DNA of 64,000 bases. Source: Varroa destructor. Lineage: Eukaryota; Arthropoda; Arachnida; Mesostigmata; Varroidae. Where the stretch lies: the NCBI RefSeq assembly GCF_002443255.2, contig NW_019211454.1, positions 24,318,782-24,382,781 of the forward strand, in the 5' to 3' direction. A program made the position numbers and the translations under genes. How positions within the stretch are numbered: the first letter of the stretch is position 1; each line of letters starts with the position of its first letter. The notes beneath the pieces are model-generated. The model saw only the letters and a list, made by a program, of their open reading frames with translations, made no database searches and was not told where the DNA came from. Shown piece by piece: positions 26,056 to 38,816 of the stretch.

Positions 26056-26939
26056 GAGTACTTCTCATAGAGAGCTATTGAAAGGGTACGCTCTTCGCCG
26101 GTAAGATGCGCGGTCGATTCTCTCTGGTGAATCCTCGCCTCGTCCCGTGTGTAGAAGTAAGTATCCCGTTGGTGCTCGTCGATGCGGTTGTGAGCTGAGG
26201 CCAGAACGAAGCAGGCCGCTGGCGAAGCAATCCAAAAAAACCTACTCAGCCAGGTTCAACACCAATATGGAGGTCGTCAACTATTAGTGATTACAACAAC
26301 GATATTTCCGGTTTGCATTTAAACAGTAGAGATCATGTTGGTACTGGAACATGTAGAATGATGGATTTGTCTCCAATATACCTTTGCTGCTACTGCTATT
26401 GATATTTCCTTCATTCCTGGGAAGGAAACGCTGTTGCGTATTCCTCTACTCAGTTCAACAGCCTACATGTAGGTAATGAAAGCAAACAGTTTCCATAGTG
26501 AATTCATCACATCAAAGCAACTAAATGTTTCGACCATGTAGGTTTGTGTGCCCAGTCCTGATAATGTATGTGATTATAGGCATTTTAAAGACAAGAGGTA
26601 TTTTCTTTATCAATGAATGGTGCATACTTTTATCAACTGTCCAAGAGAGCACAAACAGTCCGGTACCCCGAATACCAGCGTGTTTAGATACAGCGTACTG
26701 GATTTCGGCTGGACTGACTATTTTTAAACGATAATAAAAAATCTTATAAACATCTTATCTTAGAAGATTAAGGTGGTACGGCGTGCAAACTCGCGCTGTC
26801 TAGTGAGCTTTAGGTGTACCGCTCCATCCACTATCAATCATATCATGTCATTAACCGGAAAACGCGTGGTTTCTCCTCTCTTCTTAGCTCGGATTCAAGA
26901 GCAACGTCTAGGATCTTGCACACTATAGTATCTCCACGC

Positions 26940-26963
26940 CTGGCTGGCTGGCTGGCTGGCTGG
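26940..26963. repeat. (TGGC)5 microsatellite
   Basis: Five TGGC units and a partial unit. Confidence 0.95.
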
Positions 26964-29900
26964 TGGTGTCCGTTTTAGTTTATTAAATGATCTTCGAGTA
27001 TTGACTGTCCCCCCTTGCCTGCATATCTCATTCTTCCCAATCCGTTAACCTTAGTTCGTATAATACGTTCGATAGCCGCCTAATACAGTTACTAAATTGT
27101 TCATTAACTAAGTACATTCGGCTAACATATATCGTATGGAAACTTTCGCGTCATTTTCTACCATGTCTTACTGTCAGGTAACCAGCGTGCGTGACGTATT
27201 ATTTACGACTGAAAGATGTTGAGGTTAGTTTTATGTGAGGTTAACTTGATAACTCACTTAGGCAGGCATTACCTTTTCACTGTTTTGGCAAAGCACCAAG
27301 TACGCGCTTTTACTAAGGATTTTTTTTCTGACGTCTATTTAAATTCTGTATGTTGCGTTTTGTGTAATCACGGCTTCTCTAACTTACTTAGCTGTCTCTA
27401 ATTTTCTCTATTAAACTTGATCTGGAAAACATTTCCAAGTGGTTATACCGGTGTCGTTCCGCAAATCGGAAATCAAACAAAAAAATTGTTTACTCTGCAT
27501 TTGAAGATGCTTAAACTGGAACATCTTAACAGTTTGCCCTATAGCGTATTTTTTTCCCTTATCCTAAAAACCGACCCAACACGATTGGGTTTCATTAATT
27601 ACGATACCATACTAATCAACAGTGCATTGAAGATACGTGTAGGTTTTTCTTGAACTTTCTGCAAGTATTTCGCCTTGAGTTAAGTACTATGAATACAAAC
27701 TAGAGCTCTGACACTCTACAGTAATTCGTTGATTAACGCAAACGCATTCCCTTTTGCATGCGTGATTGCGCCGAAACACACCAAGGGAATCAGTGGATTC
27801 TCCTTTTTGCCTAACACACATATGCCACATCCACCCAGGCATGTTCCCACCTGCTGCAGTTTTTAACGTTGTTCGTCTCAGCCCATCGCTTCCAACAGGT
27901 GTTTGCCATGTAAGTCCGGCTCGTCCTGCGCTGATTGGGCTAGCAACAATGCAGTAAAGTCTCTAGCCACAGTCCCAGTTTCGGTACGGTTTATTTTCGT
28001 TTATCCCTAATATGCGACAGCTTAGCTTGGTCAGTCTCAGCTGGGTTTGGCTGGATTCGTTCACTCCGTATTTCTCACTGGCCAACAGCATGAACAGATA
28101 TCGATAAAAGCTACAGCAGTGAACGATTGGCCGACTACTACAGTTCCTTCGAGATGTCCATGACACGTTACACGCGCTTGTCCGGCCGCTTATTTTTGGA
28201 AATGGTCCCGAAGGACAACAAAGAAAGCGACGACAGAACGGTCTTACCAATTACATTGGAGGATATAAGCTCGTGTTACCGTATTACTACAACTGCTACT
28301 AATACAAGACTACTAACAGGAGAACAGTGCAGGGCCATATTACCAGGGGACTCGCTCGGCTTCCGTATCGTTTGTTCGCTTGCTGTGTTGCGGTTACGAA
28401 GGTGATAATGGTAGAGCAAACTGTCCTGCCGTCCAATACTCGTGATTGCCGTATCCCTTATTTGAATACTAGGTAAGGGAGGATAAACAGCGCGTACTGA
28501 GACAATGAAAGGGATGTGAAGAATAAACTAGGAGGGGCGAATACGTAGCGGGTCGTTTGTTGCGTCCAGCAGAATCAATCACCACGTATCACAGTGCATC
28601 ACATGAGAGGTACTCAGCTCTTCTGTGAGGTGTTTAATATCATCTCCATTAGCGGTTGGCACTAGTAACAGCAGTAAGAAAATGGACCTGAAGTGGCAGT
28701 CCCAATCTCCACTTTTAGTACACAAACAAAACCTGTCGTTCCATAAAGAAAATACCGGTAATAGAATTTCTATTACTTTACACCCCTTATTTATGTCGTA
28801 TTCCGGATCTCAGATAGCAGAAAAACAAAGCTTGTAAGTGGTTTTATGGTACACCGCTACAAAGCGCACGCGTACATTTTGCGAGCTTCCTGTTTCATCT
28901 AAGTTACGCCTTCGCATTGCTGATACCAGCTAATACATTAAAGTACAAGCGGCTTTGACTGCAGAAAGAGTCACGTAGGATATACGGATCTTCGGTCTTC
29001 GCCTACATATTCAAACAACGAAAATAGCAGCAATGTCGCCAGAAAGACAAAAGAGTAGGGATATATCGAAAGAATAGCTAAACAAGCTTGCATTGGAGAC
29101 AGAATCATGTGAACGAACGACTAGCTGTCTCGATATAGAGAGAGAGGTGGTTGGCAAGCGTGCCCCAAGACAAAACCTGGATGAAAGAAAATAGCTAAAG
29201 GGAATACGGGGGAAGAGAAGGGAGCTAAAGTAGAGCAGAGTGCAAGGCGAGCCCGGACAGAAACATCGAAGAGGCCACAGACAGAAAATGCCAAAGGAGA
29301 TAACGAGTATATGGAATGCTTTCGGAAAGCTCCGTTTTTAGGGGCAACGGAGAATATAGAGTCGGAAAAAAAAGCATGCCTATGTGGCCGCAAGACTCGA
29401 AAGGATGTTGTAGTTTGTGGGGGACACCGGATAAGATCTCTTAGTGGATAATGGACCATGGGGAGAAATTTGGCGCCAGTCAGTTTTTGATGGTGCTTTT
29501 CTTTTGCTCTTCACAAGTCTAGTGGCTTTTCACAACCGGGCACCTCTTTCATTTTCCTTTTCCCTGCATGGAATAGTGAGTTGGTGGATACTCAGAGGAA
29601 TACACGCTCGCGAATGTCCTGACTGGCTGGAAGATAGAAAACGGCCACCGGCTGAGCAACGGTAGCCAGCTCAAGCAACGTTACAAGTATTCGGAACAAG
29701 CAACAGCACAACAACCGGTAAGAGTAGCGAAGAAATACGAAATAGCTTGAATTCGTCGTTTGTGCGTATTTACAGAAAGCTCTACTAGCAAAACAAGCAA
29801 CCTGTTTAGCCGTCTACTGAGCGGAGCGAAGAGAACAAACGGATCAGGTGCTGAAGTTGCCTATCGGTTAGCCAGGCCGGTTTGTGATAGAGGTATGGTG

Positions 29901-31012
29901 CAAGCAGCCTAATACTGTTTCTGTTGCAACTTCGTAGTTGCTTAAGAAAGGAAAGCCTTCAACCGTAGCGCAGGTCGATGGCTAGTTCTGCATCTAGCTT
30001 TGCCGTCACCTCTACTATAGCAGCGGCTGTACAACGAAGGCATGCCGTCCGTTCTGTCCGACAACTCGAGTTGTGCATGACCAGCAACTACTGCTAGCCC
30101 CTAATAGGCGGCGGAGGCCACTTCTACTACAAAGTAATACGGTACGTGAACCACGGCAAAAAGGCGAAGGAAAGCGTCGAATGAAGCAATTGCCTGATTG
30201 GTGGCTATTCCGTCTCCGGCGGCCGAACCTGGCCAGATGACCGGATTATAGTGCTACTACATTGCCTTCAGTCATCGTGCCGTCATACTCTCCTCGGATT
30301 CTATTTATCGCTGTTGTATGGCCAACAAGACAGTCCTTTATAACCGAACTCCGCTATCCGTAGCCAGCAGGGCCTGCTTCGTCGTTCGCTCTCGCCGCGC
30401 GCTTCTGTTTTGCACTTTTCCCGTTTCTTTTGCGTGAAACGATTTTATAGGGACATAGAATCTAGCAAGTAACATGCATCTATCATATGTCCTATCATTA
30501 TTGAATTCCCCACTCGCTCTCGTCTTTTTCACGCTCGTCCTCCATCCTATCTCCCTTTAGGCTGTATAGAAATGTTGCGCCCGCTGTACAGTGCTTTCAA
30601 TATGGCATCTATCGGACAAACGCCGTTATTGTTGGATCGACGGGGCCGCCTGGGATTTTCTCATGTTGTGCATTACAAGGCAGTTGTTCCTCACAGTCAG
30701 CTGCGTTATACCGCGTACGTTCGAAGCCTCGAGGCCATCTTTGAGAAGTTTCATTTCATCAGTCTATCCAAAACATTGCTGGCCGTGTCATACACGTGGA
30801 ACAGCCCCATATGGCTAAGCCTATTAATCGCCTACAATTTTGACTGCGAAAATATTCACGTAATTTTATCGGTACATACAGTTGAGGGTAGGACGATACT
30901 AAAATATCTCTATTTTCTATTGTTCTGTAATCCTCGGGCCGTGGCCATACGTTCCATTGTCGATCATTTATTTGTAACACCAAAACTTAAGCAAAATGAA
31001 GTAATTCCAATC

Positions 31013-31030
31013 TATATATATATATATATA
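31013..31030. repeat. (TA)n microsatellite
   Basis: Nine TA units between aatc and acaaca. Confidence 0.9.
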
Positions 31031-32354
31031 ACAACAACTGAAAAGTTCGTATTAGGGCAATCTAACTTCATTGATAACTAATTTTGTCTTGTTATTGTAA
31101 ATCAGTAGTACATGCTGCTATGACGACCGTGCTTAGATAGGCAACAGCTGTATCTGAGTTCCTTTCGTTATATCACAGATTTGTTCGTCGATATCGTTGT
31201 AAAGTATGTAACAAATCGGCATTGAACCCGAAAATTCCGTCATATTGGAACCAATATATTATGTAATACATGACCAAGTGTTATGTAAATGTCAAATAAA
31301 CGGTGTGTCGAAATACGTATAGAAAAAGATAAGATCGTTAGTTAGAGGCTGACAGCACATCAGCTAGCGGCTAAAGCTTTTTGTATCCCTCGCGCCGAAA
31401 CTAACCGCTATTTATTTATTCTTCTTCTGTGTAGTTGTGCGCTTTGCAATTTGGTGAGCTAACAATCTAATGGTCCTTACTACGGTGCCCAACCGGCCAC
31501 CACCGTAACGGCCAGTTCTCATCGTTACGGTCCTTTAGGAGGTTGCCATTTGCACCTAACCGTCAAGCCTCCTTCTGCGGGCACTAGTCTTTCCCTGCTA
31601 GGCTCTTCTGACCACAAAAACCAGAACCTGACACCGCTATAGGTAATAACAATTGCAACAAGTGTAGTCTGCCTCTCAATGAAATTAGCGTAAAAAGTAA
31701 ATGTAAAAAAGTGCCATACTGCATAGCGTTTTGCACAATAATTGTTATGTTATTATATTGTAATAAATAAAAATAGTCACGTCCCTTCTCGCATAATTTT
31801 TCAGTTTATATTTTATTTACATGTTTCAGGATTTCTCGTTTACATTTTTTTTTACCGCGTCTTACAACAAAGAGCAAAATCTGAGACTGACGATAAGCAG
31901 CAAACAAAAGCATGTTAACAATATTCGTTAGCAATAACGAACACTTTGAACATCGTTATCGCTAAAGCAATTAGTTAGAATTTCTGATGGAATAATACCT
32001 TTTGACATTTTCAAAGCAGTGCTGTATATGTTACCTGCATAGAGTAGTCTGTGCAAACTGAAAAGGTCTGCGGATTTAGCCAAACATTGCTTTTAGAACA
32101 GTGTTCTAAGAATTTGAACCCTACAAGATATTTCTAAATAGTCACCTTCTTAGATGGAAAGTGAATAGGACAGCATGTGGCAGTAGAAGGTCCTAATAAA
32201 CAAGGGTTCCTTCAGTGCCGCGATAATAGCATAGCAGCCAGACGCCTGAGCTGTTGAGTTAGTCTTACATTTGATAGCTGTTTAGAGACGTATCATCAAG
32301 TATTTAGTAATGTGGAGCAACAAAGACAACACGTAAAATGCGCCATATATCGAT

Positions 32355-32422
32355 GACTCTTCGGGGCGAATCGAACCGTACGAGTCCCGCCTTATCGGCA
32401 TTAACAACCGGACTAAATGGTC
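32355..32422 (-). pseudogene. tRNA-like remnant
   Basis: Read on the minus strand, 32377-32367 gives GGTTCGATTCG, ten of eleven positions of the polymerase III B box (GGTTCGANTCC). About 39 bases upstream, TAGTCCGGTTG followed by GTTAATG resembles a D arm. The span is shorter than a normal tRNA by several bases around the anticodon, and the T stem does not pair well. A degenerate tRNA or the head of a tRNA-derived SINE fits. It lies just past the 3' side of LINE C on the same strand. Confidence 0.35.
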
Positions 32423-32439
32423 TAAAATTTTAATGGTCT

Positions 32440-33220
32440 CTTCCGTATGCTCAAGAGCAGCTCGCTAGTCGCCGATATCGCTAGTAGGCTGAAAGCGGAT
32501 AAGCGTAAAGGTGTACTCCAGATTTGAAACAGGTTGAAACTCAACAAAGACGATGAGCGTTACCTTTGACCGAGAACCTACTTTTAAGGTGTCCCAGTAT
32601 CTTACTCCTCGCACGCGGACTAAACACGTAACCTGTTGTTTTGCAAAGAAGTATGCTGCCAGTCAATCGAATATTTTCAGGAAGATCGAGTGACTTACGC
32701 AGTTAAGGGCAGCCATCACATCCAGAAGCATCAGAAAACAGATCTGCTTATTTTCAATGGCGTAGGTGACCCCCTGCCTATAGGATACTAATGCCAGCTT
32801 AGTCAATCGATACCTCCGAAAACCGAGTTGAAAAAACAGGTAACTAAATGAGAAAAACTTAGCATTTTCAGGATATTTACGAAATCTGCTAATCTCTAGC
32901 GTTCTGAAAACATCGGGCAAATATTTTACTAGAGATTGTAGATGGTTGTTAGTATGCTTCTTCACTCTTAACTAGATTAACAACCTTCGTGGCTTCCAGT
33001 CTAGTAAAAAAGAGCCACTGTCAATCGATAGTTAGCTATACCGGCTACAGGGCAAGAGAGTGTGATTGTGGCATTTTCGGAATTCTGTTCGGAACATTAG
33101 CAGCTCCGCATACCCATCCAACTTTCATACTTCCTAGAACTATCTGAACTTCGATCTGCCAATCGATGTCACCTCTACCCAAACATCAGTATAAATGTTA
33201 AAGGAAGTAAGTATTGGAAC
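32440..33220 (-). mobile_element. LINE C: decayed RT domain
   Basis: One minus-strand frame (open 32965 to 32663) reads, in order, NNHLQSLVKYLPDVFRTLE (the NYRPISLLPVLSKVF region), LGFRRYRLTKLALVS (fingers), AIENKQICFLMLLDVMAALN (motif A) and CVSHSIFLKIFD. After a stop the same frame continues WLAAYFFAKQQ-like (the Trp is the stop codon tga). Then comes a degraded stretch to about 32440. This is the RT of a CR1/L2/jockey-like LINE. In motif A the first Asp is kept, but the usual AFD has become ALN. The 15-20 residues normally found between ILLKIL and the W-L-x-S-Y box are deleted. Upstream to about 33220 only faint endonuclease-like wording remains. Clearly dead. Confidence 0.8.
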
Positions 33221-33224
33221 TAAC

Positions 33225-34388
33225 AATTTCAGAGTGGATACTAAGCTCATTTGAGGATTCTGGTGGTGATATCTTGAGTCGAGAACGAACACTGGACCTC
33301 TTGAATATTACGAGTAAGATTTTTATTTTATTATTTATCTAATCTGATCCATTTGAGGTATATAGCTTAAACGGGTATGTCAGATTAGAGCGGGTACTAA
33401 TGCCTTTTTCATTGCATGTTTACTACCTTTCACTATCGTCAGACAAACCCCCATCTAAATTTCACCTAGTTGCGGTAACAAAAAAGAAGAGATACAACTG
33501 ACTCTTCTTGTCTATTATTTTCTAAAATGCTAGAAAAATTTGCTTAACTTCAATTTACGTACTAGATATCTCTGCGAATCATTTTTCTATAATACAAAAA
33601 TCTAAAAATTAACTCCTTTTTTACCTTTGAAATAGCTTTCTGTGGTGTGTATGATAATCTAACCGTGAACTGTGAGCGTCCAAACGTTTGTCCGAATTTG
33701 TAAATGTGGCAAAAACCCTTAATTGAATTTCTATTATTATTGCTAGTCACCTAGAGTGAATCTTACATTGAAAAATAGTGCTAGGAAAAACATATTCATT
33801 TCCTAGTTATGTAAATATTTTGTTGAATTTTTCCTCTGAGTCCTTGGTTGGATTAAGTTTAACTCTTAAGCTTGTGTGTAGATAAACGCAGCTCTATCAT
33901 ATTTTATATTTAGTTTGACTCTGCAGATTTTCTGTTTTATTTATGTCCTTAGTGTTATCACAGATTTACATAGAACAACATGTGAACACCGTTAAAAACG
34001 ACGTTCAGACATCCCAAAGAAAGAACCTCCCAAAAATCCGTCTACGACGTCGATAACGCTGAGGTGAGTAAACTGAGTCAACTCACAAAAACCATTTTTC
34101 AACCAATACTTCAGTTCTATCGCGGTTAGTATTTTGTTAGGACTATCTGTGGGTTTTTTCTTGTCGATCTCCATATGAAGGCGAGAGCTAAGGTTCTCAT
34201 CTCACTGTCCAAATTCTGTTCAGCAGTAAACTATTATCTATTTTTCTGATAGTTCACTCATCCTACTCCTCTAGGTTTTTGTCGCTGTTTCTCCTATATA
34301 TATATATGTCACGCAATATCGTCTCTTACGTCACATATTTTTGACACATTTATCCAAACGTATAGTTATATCCTATTATTTTTATTAT

Positions 34389-34422
<34 letters not shown>

Positions 34423-35165
34423 CATTATTTTTAGTTTTTAGTAATCTTTTTCAGGGGTCGTCGAATTAAAACTATATTGGCTGTTCTCAGAACTGAATGA
34501 AGTTATGCTACCGATGCCCACCAAGTTTAATGCACACATAATTTCGAATCATAAATTCACTTTACATTTTGGATACTGTATCTGTTATCTATACAAGATG
34601 AATAATTTCCCTAAGAATTCCCACGGCTAATTAGTTCATTTACCATGCATTTAAGTTCTAAAAAGAACTTATCACTCTTAATTACTCTCTATAGAAACTT
34701 TTGTATACAAATAAGCCTTCAAGTTAACGTCTAAAGTTTTATAAGTCATTCTGAAGGCGATCCTTTCCTTTCTGAGCGTATATTTCAAAAAAGAGAGACG
34801 AATAAGTGTAGCAGAACTTGTTAAAACGTGCGTCGTTTAGAAATGTGTCAAAAAAGATATATGCACAGCCATTGCGAAAGAATAAATGTTGCCAGTCTCT
34901 TTACTAACACAAAATTTTTCGTTAGATGCTTGTTTGATTTAAGTACTTACGGATGCTTTGATTAAAAAAGCGATGTATAATAAACTACGTAGAAGCGTTC
35001 GTTAATCACCAGATTGAGAAGGGCTGAGGTATCGGCGGTAACTTGAAAAAGATGACACCCATGCTCCAACAACAGCAGACTTCGATCTTCGACAGCCTGC
35101 TCAGTTCCTGTGAGTCATTCCCCAACAGCAGATCTTTTACATTAGCGACTATCTCTTAATAGCTT
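33225..35165. other. AT-rich stretch, no gene seen
   Basis: Short frames at 33562-33750 (-) and 33992-34174 (-) match nothing known to me. A long TA-rich run lies at 34391-34424. Confidence 0.45.
34391..34424. repeat. (TA)n microsatellite
   Basis: TA units over 34 bases, interrupted once near each end by a C. Confidence 0.95.
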
Positions 35166-35169
35166 TATT

Positions 35170-35730
35170 TCAGATTAGTTGTACTCTTCCACTCAACCCA
35201 TTTCATTCGGACCGTCTAATCCCAGAGTGCGTCGTTCGCCCACATGTCTCATATGTACCTTTTCTTTAGCTCCATTCGCATTTTACGTAAATAAAGACGA
35301 TAGGTCGCCTCAAGTAGACTTCTCGGTGCAGTTGTCACATCATCTCTTTTCAATAGTCACGGTTGAACGATCAGTGCTTTCTCGAAGGATAAAAGTTACT
35401 TATAGATAAAACAATCTGTTTGTTTATCAAGCACACTTACGTTTGGTCACTCGGGTCTCTCCATTGCTGCTTATCTCGTAGTTCCCAGTTCAGGTCTATA
35501 TACGGCTAACTGCCCTCTCACTTGCTGTGCCTAATTTAACCAAGCAAACTGAAATCAAGGACCTTCATTGCTCTTCAGGCTGCCAGCTCAGTTCGCAGCA
35601 TAGGTAGGCGCATTGTATTCGGCCAGATGTATTATTCAAACAACTTAGCTTTTTGTCACGACTGAACTAAAGGACTCCGATAGAGGAAGTCGTCAACATA
35701 GCGGATGGCAATCCTAATATGATATAGTAC
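35170..35730 (+). mobile_element. Ty3/gypsy-like gag relic
   Basis: Gag of LTR retrotransposons packages the element RNA. From 35265 the frame reads LAPFAFYVNKDDRSPQVDFS and then VQLSHHLFSI. This follows the pattern P-P-F...P-x-x-W-F-x-Q-L-E-x-x-F common near the start of arthropod Ty3 gag. A second frame from about 35515 reads KQTEIKDLHCSSG, resembling the SEQ-x-R-LQ-LL segment, then PDVLFKQLSFLSRL, and TPIEEVVNIAD at about 35673-35707. These match the R-E-L-F-L-Q-R-LP and E-E-L-A-x-L-AD segments in the expected order. Several stops and a frameshift separate the pieces. No zinc knuckle, protease, RT, integrase or LTR was found next to it. Confidence 0.65.
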
Positions 35731-35734
35731 GATC

Positions 35735-36925
35735 TGATATTCTTCAGTCTCTATGTGTTATACAGTAGCCAAGTGGGAACGTCGTGTAACTGTCAGAGAA
35801 TTCAATAGTTAGGTCCAAGACGACATATCGTAGTCCTTAATTTACGATTATTACAGTCACTGTTGCTTATTCCTCTGAAGCTACTTTCGGTTCACTCTGA
35901 AATCTTTTCCATTCACAGTGAAGTAGAGAGCACTTTTTATACTGAAGTCACAGTTATCTAATCGTGCAATTGAACTCTGTTAAAACATTATATATACATA
36001 AAAGGGCTTAACTTTAAGTCCTTTTCCGTCGAGGATATATTACATAATGTGTCTACCATTGATGCATGCTGACGTGTAGCTTAAAACGGCAAAACAATAT
36101 CTTAATTAGCGTTTCGCTAGTAGACTCGCGCCGCATACGCTAATTTGCCTGGCCTAGTTGTAGGATACTTTTAACAACTGCCCATAACTGAGTAATAATT
36201 GCTTCATTCTCTATCTTCATACCGACCGCCAGAGGAAGCAGTGCCATGTTTAGCCGAACGCTACTTCGACTGCTGCTTACGTTGATACCTTTACGCCGGT
36301 AAGTTCCTCCCTGACATCAACTTCTACCTGCCAATAAGCAACGCTATCGGAAAGACAATACATTTCTACTCTGTTATATTAGGTTCTCAACCAGCATCGG
36401 CTCTGACCCAATTATACACCGGTTATTGGAGGGACTCGTGAAAGAGCTATTGACAGACACTCAGATCGATTCGAAATGCTATAGGTTCTATGCTGTTGTC
36501 CTTCATACAGTCAAATGAACTCATAAAACAGACTTCTACGGCAATAAATTTGTAAATAGAAAGTGTCATCGTAACATAGTGATTACCAATACTATCTAAT
36601 CATAGTATTAAGTATATCCGGTGCGTTTTTTTCTTTCTGTCTCATCAGAGCTATGTGTCGGAGAGCGGAACTGGTAGACGTGACCCTTCAAACGGGATGC
36701 CTTGTATCGAAGAGACGGGTTAATGAACTAAGATACAGGCTTATTTGTCTTGCAAACATAATAAGAGAAGGTATGAAATCGTTCAAAGTTCATACCTTTG
36801 TGCTTATTAGCCGTGAAAAAACTATGGAACAACTGAAATAAAATGTTCTTTGATAAAATATTTGTTGAAGATACGCACGGCGCGCATCCATTAAAGGATC
36901 ATGTTGAAATAACCCGATATGATCT
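35735..36925. other. Stretch between relics, no gene seen
   Basis: No continuation of the gag relic into pol could be read. The frame 36653-36841 (62 codons) is not recognised. Confidence 0.4.
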
Positions 36926-36929
36926 TTTT

Positions 36930-37710
36930 TTGTAAAAATGTCTCTTTTGAGTAGAAGGTGTGTACGTGAAACTACTAGGAGGGTTTACAGGATCAAAAAT
37001 ACCCAGGTCTACTCAGTCCTAGTTAAAAAAGATGGCTCCAAAATATTGTTAGGATCATTTGCCGGAAGGGTAGACGTTATAGAGGTCAAAATTCTATTAG
37101 GCAGCGAAGTGTTTTTTTCATAAGTTACAGGAAAACGTATTAAATCCAATAAAAAAAAGGTAGAGCGAAAGTTACTGAGAGACCAATCTGACAACGCTTC
37201 AGAAACAGTGAACTATTACTTGAGAATGTCAAAAAAACAATTTTGTTTCAGTGGATCCTAAAGTGGATCAGATTAACCAACACTTTGTTTCTATTGATAA
37301 AAGAGTGACAAGTGCTCAGCAGTTCAAACATTTCCTAAATCTTACAACATTCAGTTACCAAAAAGCCCTTTATTCAGGTAAAATTTCAACCGCGATCGGA
37401 AACAAAATCAAATCAGGTTATCGTCACAATCGTAAGGCAAGTTCATCGTGACCTTTATAAAAAGACATACCGGCAAAACTGTAGCATAAATTTATTCATT
37501 GTATATATGCCACCGTGGGACTTGAAAAGAGATGCAGCTATGTTTCGTTCTTCGGAGATTTAAATAAAGCATTTTATACGATTTACTTTGAACGATTAAC
37601 CAAGAAAAAAACGCAGAATTCTTCGGTTGATCTTGTAAATTTATCAAGCAGTTTTATGAACACAGTGGCAGCCATGCAATAACCGTCCGCTACGGTGACC
37701 TTTAAGACAA
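36930..37710 (+). mobile_element. LINE D: decayed RT fragment
   Basis: At about 37530-37640 one frame reads YVSFFGDLNKAFYTIYFERL and then VDLVNLSSSF. This is the F-V-D-L-x-K-AFD-T-V motif A and following helix of RTE/R1-type RTs. The catalytic Asp (GDL) is kept, but the AFD Asp is Tyr. At 37650-37703 a second frame reads FYEHSGSHAITVRYGDL, the F-H-x-G-M-x-A-x-V-x-x-DGDL segment that follows. The RT ends there. Upstream frames (36938-37123 with KKDGSKILLG; 37251-37451 with VDQINQHFVSI) resemble the linker before RT but are too short and weak to be sure. The stretch between linker and motif A is shorter than in intact elements. Confidence 0.65.
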
Positions 37711-37945
37711 TGTCTTAAATACTTAATTATCCTGCTTTACATAAATCATCTAATACCCTATTTAGATCAACTAGCTTCAAGCATGCTCTGGTGTCGCTAG
37801 TTTTTCTGTCCATATATTCTATATAACTAAGGTAGGATAATCTAGAGTTTGTATCATATACTAGGTATGTACTCCCCTTACGTGGAGGATAACTGCATAG
37901 GGTATTCGAGATAATTAAGGGCTCGGCTTTTAAAGCCATTTATTG
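37660..37945 (-). mobile_element. LINE E: decayed RT motif C and thumb
   Basis: A minus-strand frame reads EPLIISNTLCSYPPRKGSTY, then LVYDTNSRLSY at the place of the YADD-T-K-LY box. It continues TRACLKLVDLNRVLDDLCKA, the D-CLKLQ-x-DL-x-R-L-x-x-WC segment of CR1/jockey thumbs, and then LSI-x-DIVLKVTV, the L-x-LN-x-x-K-x-K-V-M-T-F segment. Order and spacing fit RT palm-to-thumb. The catalytic pair Asp-Asp has become Asp-Thr. Its 3' end meets the 3' end of LINE D in opposite orientation near 37.66-37.71 kb. Confidence 0.6.
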
Positions 37946-38816
37946 TAGAGTGTTGGAACCGCTACCTTTGGTGCCGGAAGAAAGCTAAATATTTTTAGGC
38001 CAAAAACATCAACTCGTCGTGACGGGTGTGGGGAGCTCCTTCTTCGTCGTTATCGTCTTCGAGCCGGATGACCTCTTAATGAAGCTATGAACTTCCGTGT
38101 TTACTCTTCACTCTTCAAGCGGAATGAACGACATAGTGATTAGATTGAGAGGGCCTGATGATTTTCTAAAGGAGTGCGAAAAACAAATTCTGACGATTCT
38201 GAAGTTTTTGCCTCAGATACTAATTGTTTTTTGAGGCGAAAGCATGTTTTGAGATCTGTTGCTGTTTTTTTTTGTATCTGTTGTACTTCCGGCCATTAGC
38301 AAACACATTGTACAAACATTTAGAGGTGCGTTGCTATAATTAGTTTTATTATTTAAATCGGGTCACGATAGAAATGGTACTTGGTATTCTTAAATAACTT
38401 GATACAATTTATGTTTTCATAGCAATTTGTAGCCATACTTTCGGGTACTCTGTCAAAAAAAAGTATAGGATGTCGTCCTTTTCTTTAACCCACACTGTCG
38501 TTTAATTTACATTAGAATACATTGTTGTGTCCCGGTTTGTTCAACCTCTTTCTTTTCCTTCAAAATTAAGGCACATTTATCTAACATAGATGCGTTCTTA
38601 CGTTATCACGCCACAGATCCTTGCATCTTTTGCAAAGACGCAATTCTATTATCAATGAACAATATTAAACGCTATTATTAATATTGGGCTATCGAAAAAG
38701 TATTGATCTCTTTTCTGATTAGACGGCTTAAAAATCACAGGTCTCAGGTAGTATGGGTTACGGAGAACTGGCATTTAAAAGTTGAGATTCTGCACCGATA
38801 GGTACATATTGTTTAA

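Larger units (their letters stand above)
26060..32350. other. Mixed stretch, no gene identified
   Basis: Contains a TGGC repeat (26940-26963), a purine-rich strand at 29.13-29.36 kb, and GC-richer sequence at 28.1-30.5 kb with frames on both strands. The frame 30572-31081 (169 codons) is among the longest in the window. It ends by reading a TA repeat as Ile-Tyr pairs and matches no family known to me. 31.1-32.3 kb is AT-rich and featureless. Confidence 0.35.

Noticed and set aside
30572..31081. 169-codon frame
   Set aside because: It ends by translating a TA microsatellite, has an overlapping minus-strand frame, and shows no domain. Length alone is not enough in this composition.
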